Notes under the pieces: model-generated
What the model was told of the DNA's origin: nothing
Database searches by the model: none
What the model saw: the letters and a program-made list of their open reading frames with translations, nothing else
Program-made: the position numbers and the translations under genes
Source: Heliocidaris erythrogramma
Lineage: Eukaryota; Echinodermata; Echinoidea; Camarodonta; Echinometridae
Direction of reading: 5' to 3'
DNA length: 64,000 nucleotides
Assembly: GCA_025617745.1 (NCBI GenBank)
Contig: CM046870.1
Coordinates: 29,903,927 to 29,967,926, forward strand
Part shown: piece after piece, positions 35,456-47,087 of the stretch
Position numbering within the stretch: the first letter of the stretch is position 1
Layout of the letters: each line of letters begins with the position of its first letter

Positions 35456-38400
35456 TCGGGTCAATATAGGGCTTGATCTATAAAAAAAAAAATGGCAACA
35501 AAAAGTTTTTAAACTGTTCTTGGTACTATTTGGCATTAGGAATACTAAAGTCTAAGAAAATCTGACCTCCGGATAATGGATATTTTCAAAATGGCGTTCA
35601 GGATGGCCGCCAGTACCTAAATATCGCATTTAATCTTGATATATCTATCCTCGAGATGTAACTTTGGTGTCTATACCTAGATTTTGGGGGTCAAGAAATC
35701 CATTCAGACCACTTACAATGTATTATGGCGGTCAGGTTACATGGAAATGCAAGGTGGCGGCCAAAATATCCAGCAATTCTCTCAAACTGACCGGAAGTGG
35801 GCTATTATTTACAGTAGAGATGCAATTAATAATTTGAATAGTTCATATTAGGGGTAATGATATTCATTGCTACACAGAAAGTATCACTGAGTATTATACT
35901 AGCCTTCATGAAAGATGAAAGCTACGATGGGCGCCATTTTGCCATCCAAGATGGCCGATGGCCGTCGGCACCTATAAATCATTAAATACACATCCTAGAG
36001 AGGTAATTTTAAGTCTATCCCTAGGTTTTGGTAGTCCATAAATTCATTTAGACCACTTAATATGTCTAACTGCGGTGAGGAAACCTAGAAATCCAATAAG
36101 ACGATTTCCAAAATGTCTGTTAATATTGCCTGATATGACAATGGGTTACTCTATAGTCTATACAGTACAAATATACAAACGATATGTTAAATTTTTTTCA
36201 GTGGTGAATATATTCAATGATACGCAAAATAGTATCATTGGATCATGTTGAGTGCCACTAGGCAACATGGCATCGCTTCAATAGAGTTGATATGATAGCC
36301 TGAGCTGCAAAACGGTTTGCAAGATTGCCATCATATTGCCATCCAAGATGGCTGCAGCATCTCAAAGTAGTCATAAATCATTGATTAATCATCTGCCTTA
36401 TTAATATTTTTGTATACATCTCCTGTTTAGGTGGACACAGGGGTATAACATTCATCAAGACTAGTTTGATTGTCCTTTAGCGGACATGAACCATACAAAT
36501 CCAATACTGCGTCAAAACGACAGCAAAATTCCCAAAATGACCGGAAGTAAGTTTCTATTAAAAATAGAAATTCTCTTTGTTATTAATACATGTAAAAATG
36601 TCATTAAAGCTTTATAATTCCAGATGGTATCGAAGATCCAATATTATTTTATTCAAGGTGGCTCCTTATTCTAAGATTGTAAGGGAGCTTTTGGCCGTCT
36701 AGTTAATTGTATGATTTACATTTCACAGATTTCACTGCCTGTTAACTGCCAACGATCAAATTGATTCGTGCGGTGAAACGTAAACATTACCCTAGCTCTC
36801 ACTCTGCTTCCAAAGAAGATAGAAACAGAAACATATGTAAGACCAAAATATCATAGGACAGAGCACCTGTGTGGGACTCACAACTGAGCTTGAATAGGAT
36901 GACATAAAAAGTGATTTAAAACTTCTAGTAGGTCGTACTATAACTCTAATCAGTAGCTCTAATTATATTGCAGAATATAACAATGTGATATAAGTGAAAA
37001 AATTTCTCCACGGAAAAACACATCCAATGGAATATCCAGCATAGTAGGGCTGATGCACCTCCTCGCACATTAATCATCCAGACCCAGAAATAATAATAGT
37101 AATATAATGTATACTTTCGTATAGCAGATGTCTCTCTAATGTGCCTCAGATTACAGGATGCTGGCTTGAATAGGCAAATGTCTTAGTCACTATTATGATT
37201 GTACGTATTGTGGAAGCGAATCCAGAATTCGCATTACTATTATTATTATTATTATTATTATTATTATCAGTATTATCATTAAGCAATATGTACTTTCAAA
37301 ATCACTTTGGATACCGGCTTGTATAAAGGGCTACAGTAATAGGCCAACTCAATGATACTTTGTCGAGTATCAATGAATATATTTAACCCTTAAGTATACT
37401 TTTACACTTAAAGATATAGTTGAGTTCCGGTCATGATATTGACTTGTGAAAGAAACTGTCTCAAAGCAATTGGGAAAGGTTGATGATAGCACATAGGAAT
37501 TGGTGTATGCTGTAAGGTTTTGGAATCACCAAAATGATAAGTAATTGACTCAATCCTGCTGAGAGTCACATGCACTGCACACAGAAATATGTACTGTATA
37601 TGGAACTACACACAAATGTTCGGCCCGAAAATTCCAGCTATTTCTTCGCATATTTTGAATGTGAGGGCATCTGACGAGCCATCCTTTTCCGGGGACATAT
37701 CTACCATATCTACTATGATAATCTTTCAAACCAACATAACGTTACTGTTTTCACGAAGTGACGGATGAGCGCGCAACTAAAAGAAAGTTAGTTTTGAGTA
37801 AATCGCTTTCAAAGATTTAGAGCATAATCTCAACCTCTTTAATGTATGGAGGTTGAATAAATTTTATATCCTGGGATAAATCATATTGCAATGTTTAGTT
37901 CTATGTTTAATTATTTTTTTATATTTTGGGGGGAAATGAGCTGTAAACATAACCGTATTTCGTGAAAACACAAAATTCAAGGACGCCGCTTTGATTTGTT
38001 TTCACGAAGTGACGGATCTCAGCCGCGCACGTAAAACATACGTGACGGCTGTTAGCTGTTAGTCGTCACTTCGTGAAAACAGAAAATACTTTACTAAGTA
38101 TTTTCTTGTTGACGTTATCGCCATAATTACATAATTAGACATTATTATGGTCTGAAACTTTGTGAGGTTCAATATGTTAGTGAATAATTAGTGAAAATAA
38201 AACTCAAAATCGAAAAATATGCGATTTTCCTCATTACCGTCACTTCGTGAAAACAGAGACGATAATAAGCATGAGAAAGCTCACAAATTATTTTTTACCT
38301 TTCCCAGAAATCAACTTCCCTTAACCTTGTACATAGTAAAACGTAGCTCAAATCCGTTTACATTATTAAATTTGCGGCTATTTTGGATGCCATTTTGGAT

Positions 38401-38975
38401 TTCCAGGTTTTCTAGTGTATAAATATATGGATTTCTCGACCCCCAAACCTAGGTGTAGACACCTCTGGGATTCATATTTCATGATTTATGGCTATTTTTA
38501 GGTGCCAGGCTGCCAGCTGCCACCTTGGATGGAAAAAAAATAATGGCTGCCATCTTAGCTACCAACTTGAATATGAGCTACTCTAATTGGGCCTATTTTA
38601 TTATAATTTCGCAGGTTTCAAAGTATACCCTGTCCCCTATAAGATGCACTTTAATCTACATAATAACCTATACACTTCCGGTCATTTTTAGAAAATTGGC
38701 GGCCATTTTAGACGCCTTTTTTGAATTACCAGGTTCCATGAACGCAATAACGCATTGTAAGTGGTCTGAATGTATTTGTCGACCCCCAAACCCAGGTATA
38801 GACACCAAAAGTACGTCTCTAGGACAGATATGTCATGGTTTAAGGCCATCTGTAGGTACTGGCGGCCATCTTGGACGCCATTTTGAAAATAACCACTTTA
38901 CGAAAACCGTTAAAAACCTTTTCTTGCAATTCTTTTGGGGTGGGGTACTTTTTCCCATAAATTGACCCACCTACA
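35456..38975. mobile_element. 3.5-kb inverted element with tandem 'CCATCTTGGATGGC' units in its arms
   Basis: The left arm (about 35456-36600) has three diverged direct units of about 350-400 bp. Each has the order GGCCGCCAGTACC / GCCATCCAAGATGGCCG, TAAATCAT, 'GGTTTTGG' next to 'TCCATAAATTCA', GACCACTTA and ACCGGAAGT. The right arm (about 38300-38940) carries the same words in inverse complement: CACTTCCGGTCATTTTTAG, TAAGTGGTCTGAAT, GACCCCCAAACCCAGG, GGCGGCCATCTTGG. The outer ends pair as GGGTCAAT (35459) and ATTGACCC (38960). The middle has no transposase and contains further nested repeats. It lies 10 bp from the mariner element. Confidence 0.65.
37745..38256. repeat. Nested inverted quartet TGTTTTCACGAAGTGACGG
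   Basis: Two forward copies (37745-37764, 37997-38015) and two inverse copies (38064-38082, 38237-38256) of an 18-20-bp motif are arranged forward, forward, inverse, inverse. The inner pair delimits 86 bp with GC-rich content (CCGCGCACGTAAAACATACG). The outer pair delimits about 510 bp. This looks like one small inverted-repeat element inserted into a relative of itself, or an element with doubled ends. Confidence 0.7.
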
Positions 38976-39106
38976 ATACACGCTCGTATGCGTAATTTCA
39001 AAGGCAGATTATGAGATTATCAGGAGTATACTGTGTTCTAGCCAGGAAAGGAATTACATAATCTGTACAATATAAGCTGTGTTGTTTTTATAAGTTTGGG
39101 AATCAG

Positions 39107-39205
39107 GTGCTATAAAGCTGATCGTTTGTCCTTCATGTTGTACTCAACATCTCCCTTTGTTAACCCATTCATGTACCAGGCACGCAATGGACTGTGGTAT
39201 TTTTT
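39107..39205 (+). pseudogene. Class A GPCR TM7-like fragment
   Basis: The frame reads CYKADRLSFMLYSTSP then FVNPFMYQARNGLWYFL. It contains the NPxxY motif (NPFMY) and a following ARN, matching the receptor at 5460-6599 (NPFIYAARN) in pattern. An AG at 39105-39106 could be the acceptor, but the pyrimidine run is weak. A possible donor (GGTATTT) lies at about 39200 and a strong acceptor-like run (GTTTGTTTTATTTCAG) ends at about 39246. No TM1-TM6 sequence is visible nearby. It may be a relic, or one exon of a gene whose other exons I cannot see. Chance similarity is possible but this combination is specific. Confidence 0.4.
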
Positions 39206-39296
39206 ATCATCTCATGTCTGGTCTATTTATGTTTGTTTTATTTCAGTCATCAAAGCGGATATATACTTTTCACCTTTCGAGTTAAACAAAAAATAG

Positions 39297-42160
39297 GTAC
39301 TTCCGTCAGACTGCAAGGCGTACGTGTTATCATATTCACTGACTATATAGATTTGATATATCTAGAATGCACTCACATATATTTAATTTATCAAACATAG
39401 CAAAAAATGTGTGCGAGGAAAAAAAATATGTTATTCAGATAATTGCGGTTTGCTTTGAGAGTAAAGCGAAATTTACCCAATGATATATTTTCATTGAAAG
39501 CATATCAGAGCTAAGTAATGAAGAAAATGACCCTTTGAGATTCATTTGGAGTTCCGAATCCAGGATACTCAGTCAGTTACCCCTTTCTTTCATCAAAAAG
39601 GGAGAACCGCCTCACGTCAGTAAGATTGGCACAGAATGAATTGATCAAGTCAACGAAAGCGTCAATAAACGTAATCAAATGGTAGCTGGAAAATTTCCAG
39701 GTCCTTTGGTTGACCACGGTGAGACACATTATACCATTCTTTTTTTTTAACAATCTATGTAAATCCATTTTAACGGGTAATCCAGGCTTTGTAATAAATT
39801 GAGAGAAATAGATGGAATGGGTGTTAATGGATTGATTGAGATCGGACAAATATTAAGAACACTGTATGTGAGAAAGCAGAGAGTCTCTATGATCTATATA
39901 GCAATTAATCGAATGTATTCAGAGTGAAATATTTCATTTCTTATACACTGAAATATCGTGAATCCAATTTTCTACTAAGTAACTTTTCTAGGAGGAGGCT
40001 GTGCCTTACTCAATGTATATTATAGATGGGATGGCACGTCCGCACGTTTATTCAAAGTGACTTGCTATCAATGTTTGATTAATATATCTTTAAACCTCTA
40101 TTGTCAGGTTTTTAATTTAATTTGTTTTTTGTTTGAGGCGGATGTGTCACAAAACAGCCCATATCATTAATCAAGGTTGGCACAAATATACAGTCACATT
40201 TGAAAAAAAAAAAATTATCACTTCGCGCACACGTATTCACACACGCACATTCACGCGCGCACACACGTGCACAGTGTAGAGAAATACATGAGTTAGTTGG
40301 TTTAATCGCATGGTTTTGTATATATGACGAGGTAAGAAAGACATGTTTGCTTGGCCCTTTCCGGATGGAACATTAACTGAACTGAATATCCTTTACCTCG
40401 TACTTAAGATGTGAACCAGCTAATACCAGATTTATAAACTACAAAACATTCTTGTAGATGGATTTGCTTTTCCTCTATACTATTCTCAAACTTCTTTAAA
40501 CCAAACCCATTACCATCATCCCACGTCTTCATTTTTAATGTCAATATAACAGACAAGACGCCCTCCAAATGCCCTGAAGATTGAAAATAAGACTGCTTTA
40601 TCGTGACAAGGAACATCCACTTAGACCTTTTATGAAACCCAAGTCTAGGTAAAGATTGTACCCTATCACTGCGCAGAGATATCTATCGAGTCAAAGTGTT
40701 TTCGAAACAAGCGAGAAATGTGTTTGAACACCACTCTGTACTGTAAACAGGAGTTAAACACAGTGATATGCATCTGTGGGAACGTTCGCCACAGCCATCG
40801 TTATCATGTCCCAATATTGTGTACTTTTATTTCATCTATTTGGTGTTCAGTAAAGTGATGATCTCATTATGAGTGTCCTTAATCGGTTTGGAACTGCAGC
40901 AAAATGAACGTCATTTCAAAAGTAATGAATGGGCTATGCCTTGAAAGGTATTGGCCAAGAACGTTAACCGTTTGGGGTGCCTGTTTCTTTTTTTTCTAGG
41001 AATTGTATGAATCGGCTGTGTTTTGACACTTTAAAGTCCAATCAGGATATATATGGTAAAAAGGGTGCAAATGTTGTTCTCAAGGACTTAAGATAGGCAC
41101 GCAAAAACAGGCCCGATGTTGGTAAAAGGGGAGGGGGAAGAAAACTTCAATCAGTTCATCTTGTTCATGGTGTCATGCATATTTCCAGTGCCTCTGAAAC
41201 TCCGAATTAAAAGAATATCGCAACTATTGGGTAGTAATCAATTCGATAATGACCTAAAGAAGTGAACTACATGATTACTGGTATAAACAAATGTTTATTT
41301 GCAAACACGAATTCATGAGAAATAAAAAATATATATATATAAATTATCTACAATGATCTAGGTGTCACAATAAAGTGACAATTTGCACAAAGTTCAATAG
41401 TTGTGTCAGTCTGTAATTCTTTAGTTGAGAGATTGCAATTAAAGTCACGTGAAATTAGTCAGAATATGGAGTTAGCCTGACTGTGTACATGTGATGGCAT
41501 TTAACAACGAATATGGTATTACAAAATAAAATCCAATCAAAGTGAAGAGGAAATATATTGATTACTTTTGACGAGATATTACATCCCGTAATAAAATATT
41601 CCATAACGTATGGTTTTCAGTTACATCATGCAACTAAGTACCCTGCCCTACGCCTCCACATCTCGTTATTCTAAAGAGGTTTTCGTTATATCCCTCGACC
41701 TTGTGGCAGCTCGAGGTTGCCGGTGTTATTTGATATTCATTTTTTGGGGGGCCAATTAGATTTTCTAAAATTACGATGAGATTGCAGCATACTAGATTAC
41801 ATATGCTCGGGAAAATTAGATACAAGTACTATGTAACAACAGGCTATTTGATGCGATATATTTTCTAGTATTTTCTGTTACGCTGACAAATAGTTTATTT
41901 TGATTTTAAATCTTACCAATAATATTTCAACTTTTTGAACTTGGAAGACTAGTAATAGAGTGATAAATAAGTCGAAAGTTGCATCTCATTTCACCATACG
42001 TTATCAGTGTGTGATTTTTTAATGTGAAATAACCAACTCTTGCTGTGAAAGGATATCTTCTGTGAAGTAATTACGTTCCAAATTTCATTCCAACAACATT
42101 TGTCAGGTATGTAATCATTTGTATAATGCAAAAATAATAGTAACGTCACAAAAATAAAAG
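39297..42160. other. Gene-free stretch
   Basis: No recognised gene or repeat in 2.9 kb. A CA-rich patch with CG steps (ACACGCACATTCACGCGCGC) lies at about 40236-40270. Confidence 0.4.
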
Positions 42161-43325
42161 AACTGGAAAAAAAATGTCCATCGGGAAGGGGGTGTCAGAA
42201 CCCTTTAAACAAAATACACCAAAGTTCCCTTTGACAAATCTTTGCCCCTTAAAATGGTCTGTATGTGAAGAAAAGGCATTGTTTTACCTTCTGACTATGA
42301 TAACTCAGAAGTATCTTATTCAATTCAGTTCAAATTTGCATAACATATATTTTGAGTATAGGTGCAATGTGGTACCAATTGATCATTGCATTAATAAATT
42401 GTGAAAAGGTATTGCTTTAAAACTATTGTCAGGAAAATGTAAAGACACCTATTAATCATCTGACAAAGCATAACAGAGGATCTTGAATAGTACATTTCAG
42501 CCTGACAGTTACATATCATAGATACCTGACAAGATCTTCTGTTATGCCTTGTCAAACAGGTGAAGATGAACAATGGTTGTATTTACGACAGACGCCGAAA
42601 AGTCGGCGATGGGTGCCGCCAGGGCTATCTTAGCCGATCGATCGCAAAATTTTAACTCGCACTTAAAAATAACCGACAGGCCGCCGAAATGTAGGCGATC
42701 AGTCGGCGATAAATGAACAACGATGGAAATGACTGCCCAGGTTCGCTGACATGCTGTAATCGGACGGGGAATTTTTGATTTATTTATTCTCCACTCATGG
42801 GTTGGATTGCCCTTGTCAGCTAATAGCTGTTTTTCAAAGGGGTCCAAGCCAAAAAAAAATAAAAAGAACATATGAACAAACAAATATACTTATAACAGGC
42901 AATCATAAAAATATGAATCATGTACATAGTAACAAATATTAAAACAAAACAAAAGAAATTCATATGAAATTATGCATTGGTGAAAGTAGAGAACAATGAC
43001 TAATCGGCGGCGTTTCGTCTATTAATCTGCGATTGCACGCCGACAGCCGCCGAAAAGTCGGCGATGGGTGCCGCCAGGGCTTTCTTAGCCGATCGATCGC
43101 AAAATTTTAACTCGCACTTAAAAATGACTGACAGGCCGCCGATCACCAAAAATAGTCGTTTCTGTCGGCGGAAAAACCGATTGATCGACGAAGCATCTCA
43201 GACTTGCCGCCGAATGTGCCCCTCTCACCCCCAAAATCCATCGTCGGATCGTTTATGTGAACCCAGCTTAAGGGTCAAATCTTATGGGTAAAATGGGGTG
43301 ACTATTTCGGGACAGCTCCTGGCCT
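42161..43325. mobile_element. Foldback element, copy 2, interrupted
   Basis: 42178-42560 aligns with the inner left arm and loop of the element at 23915-25465: TCCATCGGGAAGGGGGTGT, ACACCAAAGT, TCTTATTCAATTCA, and a hairpin from CATCTGACAAAGCATAA to TTATGCCTTGTCAAACAGG. 43264-43325 aligns with its right outer end (GGGTCAAATCTTATGGG, AAAATGGGGTGACT, TTTCGGGACAG). Between the two lies unrelated CGGCG-rich DNA, so this copy was broken by an insertion or a rearrangement. Confidence 0.65.
42574..43271. mobile_element. CGGCG-rich insertion with 94-bp direct repeats
   Basis: Direct copies at 42594-42687 and 43049-43142 are 94 bp each and differ at only three positions by eye. They are rich in GCCGCC, GTCGGCG and CGATCGATCG. 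The right end, inverse complement TTAAGCTGGGTTCACATAAA followed by CGATCCGACGATGG, resembles the end of the 61128-63666 element (AAGCCCGGCGCACACTG, then CGATCCGACTGCGAT). The left end is less clear (GGTTGTATTTACGAC). No coding signal. Confidence 0.55.
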
Positions 43326-43379
43326 AATCGCTTCGTTTCTACTTTATCATGGAATGATATACATGACTTTTACTTCAAA

Positions 43380-43618
43380 TGACAGGTTCGCGGTTCGAGT
43401 CCCGCCGCGCCACTAATGTCCTTTGGCAAGACATTAATCTACATTTGCCACTCTTCACCCAGGTGTAGTAAATGGGTACCTGGTAGGAATTTATTCCTTG
43501 AAATGCTTTGAGCGCCTTATAGGGCAGCTCGGCTACAGCCAGGGTAATATTGGAGCGCCTTGAGCACCTTTGGTGGATACGAGCGCTATATAAATACCGA
43601 ATATTATTATTATTATTA
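43380..43618 (+). mobile_element. 5'-truncated tRNA-derived SINE (tail type a)
   Basis: It starts within the head, at the B box GGTTCGAGTCCCG (43391). The core follows (TCCTTTGGCAAGACATTAAT, CATTTGCCACTC, CACCCAGGTG, AATGGGTACC), then the type-a tail (GGAGCGCCTTGAGCACC, GCGCTATATAAATACC) and (ATT)n to about 43621. The A box is missing. Confidence 0.85.
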
Positions 43619-43772
43619 TTACTATAAACTCAATAAAGGGCTTTTTCTGCATTCCTCTTGGACATCGATTCCTACTTTACATTGTATGATTTTAAATCTT
43701 ACTTAATGTTTCGATTAACAATTAAGCATCCAGTACCGTGTAACAGCTACAAAGCTATATTTTGAAGTAATC

Positions 43773-43883
43773 CATAAAGCCGGGGTAATAATGTGATACT
43801 TTGTATTAAGCGCAGTAGAGTATATCCATATAGTGGCTGCGCTATATAAATGGGCATATTATTATTATTATTATTATTATAAT
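43773..43883 (+). repeat. SINE 3' tail fragment (tail type b)
   Basis: Only the last part of a SINE is left: AAAGCCGGGGTAATAATGTG, TTGTATTAAGCGCAGTAGAG, GCTGCGCTATATAAATGGG and (ATT)n. The same tail occurs at 50361-50655 and 56503-56794. Head and core are absent. Confidence 0.75.
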
Positions 43884-44885
43884 AACCGATCGGTAATCTG
43901 AGAGGATTTCTACCTGCCATCACCACGCCATGAATATGTGTTATAATCTTGCGTGATGTATAAAGATTCAACTTTAAATCTGAATGCAAATTGGTTTTAT
44001 TTCCATCATGAATTACAGGGTTCATCATAAATGAGTTCATTCACGTCTACACTCTGAATCTAACCATTGACAACTATCCATCATGATAGCTCTCAAAAAA
44101 TTATTATTTGAATGTTGTTGTCATCTCGGTGTTTCAAAGACAGTGTCGTCCATCTGGCGCAGATGAATGAAGCAGGACTCATCCGTTTCTCCCAGGATCG
44201 TCTTGCGCGATTTTCTTTTCGCATTCACGCGTCATCGAAGCAATTCAATCAGGGAAGCGTCGCCAATGTATGGAAGACTCTGTCATGCGCGGCAAGCTAA
44301 TTGACGTGTAACGCACAGTGCCCAGACTACACGAATGTGACACTACCCATCCGGTTTTACTTGAGTGGCAAAGTGTACATGACATCCATTTTTATTTCCA
44401 GATATCATACGTAAAATGGATAAATTGAAAGGAACTGACATCACGTATACTTCTAGCTTTGAGAAGTTTACTCATTTCAATTTGATTTCTTGGTTAATTT
44501 CGTCGCGCTGAAGTGCTGTCATTTCTTTTAACCCTAAAAGTATTCCTGGCCATTGCATTTTAATTTTTTTCCTGAATCACTCGCGAGTGCTACAAACATA
44601 TACTCCCGAGTCATTTGTTCCCCTCCTCCATAGATGTTACAGTAATTATGTTTCCAAAATAATTATCAAATCCCTTATCAATTCAGTATGGTATAGTCTA
44701 TAAATTTTATATTGAAATTACGCCAAGATAATGTCGCAGTATTTTTGACATGATTATAGCACATGATCCTAGCCTATGGCCTACTCAGAAATCATTGCAA
44801 AAGGGGGAAACAAAATTCACCTGCTGTCTTCCATACGTATGCCAGAGCTGAAGGATTGGGGTATATGCTTCCCCCACTAATATAT
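43884..44885. other. Gene-free stretch
   Basis: The region around 44100-44340 is somewhat GC-richer, with an ORF at 44112-44300 (+). It matches nothing I know. No repeat structure is obvious. Confidence 0.35.
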
Positions 44886-45304
44886 TTAACCCTTTCCGCA
44901 TGACAGGAATTATTTAAGGGCTAAATTGATCACATTTGTTCTTCAGATTGGCAACAATAATTGTTTTCATTTAATGCTACATGGTTCTAATAAAATGTAA
45001 CATCTTTGGAAAAATATACATGGTTAGCAACTTTGACGAAAAGTTGAAATAATTGCCAATTTTTATTTTAAATAAAGTGATTTTGAACCGCTCAATGTAA
45101 TGCCAATTTAAGGATTTTAAAGCTTATTCGCGCTTTTAAAATTCCTGGCATCAAATGCTATATGGTCATGCAACAAGAGTAGACACAGAATATGCAGAGA
45201 TTTTGGCTCTTTCTACTCAAACATCTGGTATTTTTCTTAGGTCTCTGATTCAAAAGTTATTGAGCCAAACCACAAAATGTGGTTAATTTTCTCGAAAGGG
45301 TTGA
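44886..45304. mobile_element. piggyBac-like MITE, copy 1 (TTAA-CCCTTTC...GAAAGGG)
   Basis: TTAA (44886-44889) is followed by CCCTTTCCGCATGACAGG. The right end is CTCGAAAGGG (to 45300) followed by TTGA, one change from TTAA. Short CCC/GGG termini with TTAA targets are the piggyBac signature. It is about 411 bp with no ORF. Interior words (GATTTTGAACC, CAAAAGTTATTGA, ACAAAATGTGGT) are shared in order with 49209-49504. Confidence 0.8.
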
Positions 45305-45422
45305 GAGATTTCTACCCTGCAATCTCATGCTGACTGGATCCAGTGAAACTTGAAAGAAAGAAAGTTTAAATATAGACAGGTGACGCAGATAGTTTTGCTG
45401 TTCCGTATGGTAACTAAATGGA

Positions 45423-45712
45423 AGAGGTGTCGTAGTCGAGTGGTTTAAACACTTGACTGGAGATGCGAAGGTTGTGGGTTCGAACCCCGGCACGGCACTA
45501 GTGTTCTTTGGCAAGATATTAATCTACATTTGCCACTCTCAACCCAGGTGTTAAATGGGTACCGGTAGGAAGGAATTCCTTGAATGCTGTGAGCACCGAA
45601 TTCGGTAGCCTATAGCTAGAGCCGGGGTAATGTTGGAGCGCCTTGAGCACCTTATTACGAGGTGGATATGAGCGCTATAAAAATACCCAATATTATTATT
45701 ATTATTATAAAC
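45423..45712 (+). mobile_element. tRNA-derived SINE (tail type a)
   Basis: The head is complete: A-box-like TGTCGTAGTCGAGTGG (about 45428) and B box GGTTCGAACCCC (about 45478). The core (GTTCTTTGGCAAGATATTAAT, key words TTTGGCAAGA and CATTTGCCACTC; CCCAGGTGTTAAATGGGTAC) is followed by the type-a tail (GGAGCGCCTTGAGCACC, GAGCGCTATAAAAATACCC) and (ATT)n. It is the best preserved copy of this subtype. Confidence 0.88.
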
Positions 45713-45825
45713 ATTATGAACATCTAGTATATTCCTCTGCGATAGCGTATCAATAAACCTGTTTAAACCAACCAATCATTTTCTTCTTACCCGGTGAAAT
45801 CGTGTTTAATTCAGTGTTACAAAAG

Positions 45826-45880
45826 TAACTAAATGGTAGAGGTAGTGGTTTAAACACTTGACGAGATGCGAAGGTTGCTT
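45826..45880 (+). repeat. SINE head fragment duplicated with its flank
   Basis: GTAACTAAATGGTAGAGGTAG, TGGTTTAAACACTTGAC and GAGATGCGAAGGTTG repeat the head at 45413-45475, including about ten bases (TAACTAAATGG) that lie before the SINE itself. So part of the locus was duplicated locally, after the insertion, with small deletions. Confidence 0.65.
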
Positions 45881-47047
45881 ATTACACACAGGTCCTATTG
45901 TGTAATATTATATCTACTTTGTGAGCCTCACTAAAAGAAACTTTAACATATTCCTATTATACCCTTTCGGTTATTGTCCTCTTTTTATCTCCTGCTGCTA
46001 AACTTTGAGATTTATTTCCTTCAGCATAAATCATCGTCTCGAAAATTCTGTCCTGACACAAATCCCTTCTTGCACATAAGTGTCTACTCCTAATACATTA
46101 AGTGTGTGGCAGATAACAAAGCTGATCCATTTGATGCTTCTAATGAAAGAAAATATTGCAAATCTTATGATACGATATGAATATTTATACCTGAGTGTAA
46201 GTGTGGAGGTACGGGGGTGTAATAATTCGACTTGGATAAACAAACATCCTTCTTAGATAAACTCATATTTTTATTCCCTGCATGTACATGATGTAAAAAA
46301 GATTATGAATAATGGTGCAATTATGTGCTCTTACTTGAGAGACTGAATGAAAAGAAATTAATCATATATGTTGAAAGGGATTATAAGGAGAGTGTTATCG
46401 GTTAATGTATATTATTTCCATATATGGCGGGTATTCCTGGTTAATGCATTTGTGGTACTTTTTTAACTGAAAAATGGGCTTCAAAAAAGGTTACGTATTA
46501 AAGGTAACAGATGCATAAGACAACGGTACAGGCAAACTATTCTCGTTTTGGGGGCCCCCTCATTTATCATGACAAGATTATCATTGGATATCACGTTCAA
46601 CTTCATTTTCCATATATTACACAGAACTGTATGTATGTATTGGTATATCCTGCACAGTGTTTTTGAATCTTCAAAATGTTCTATTTTCACTACGTAGCTT
46701 TTGTTATCCCTCAAGGTACCTTCATATGCATCTGAGGTATTAGTCTTTAGTGGTTTCTAGGTTCAAGTTTCATATTCACTATCTTCTGCTGTTCATACGT
46801 CATGACATATCATACACGAGTCACATTACTTCGCCGATATACAGACTGATGATCTATTTATTTATTTATTTATTCAATGGTTTATTATGTACACAATAGC
46901 AGATACATTTTGCAGCCTGGTGGCTGAATTGCATGTTCTGTTACAATCGCATGAGTACATGTATAAATACAAATCTAAAACAGTTAATATATACAGTAAT
47001 GGTAGGAACGGTAGTAACAAAATGATAGCTAGGCAGGGAGGGAGAGG

Positions 47048-47087
<40 letters not shown>

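Noticed and set aside
38525-38965. 146-codon ORF as a gene
   Set aside because: It lies wholly in the right arm of the inverted element and is made of its repeat units.
39206-39296. Continuation of the TM7-like exon through a 46-bp intron
   Set aside because: An intron between GTATTT (about 39201) and TTTCAG (39246) would be unusually short; kept only as a splice-junction test.
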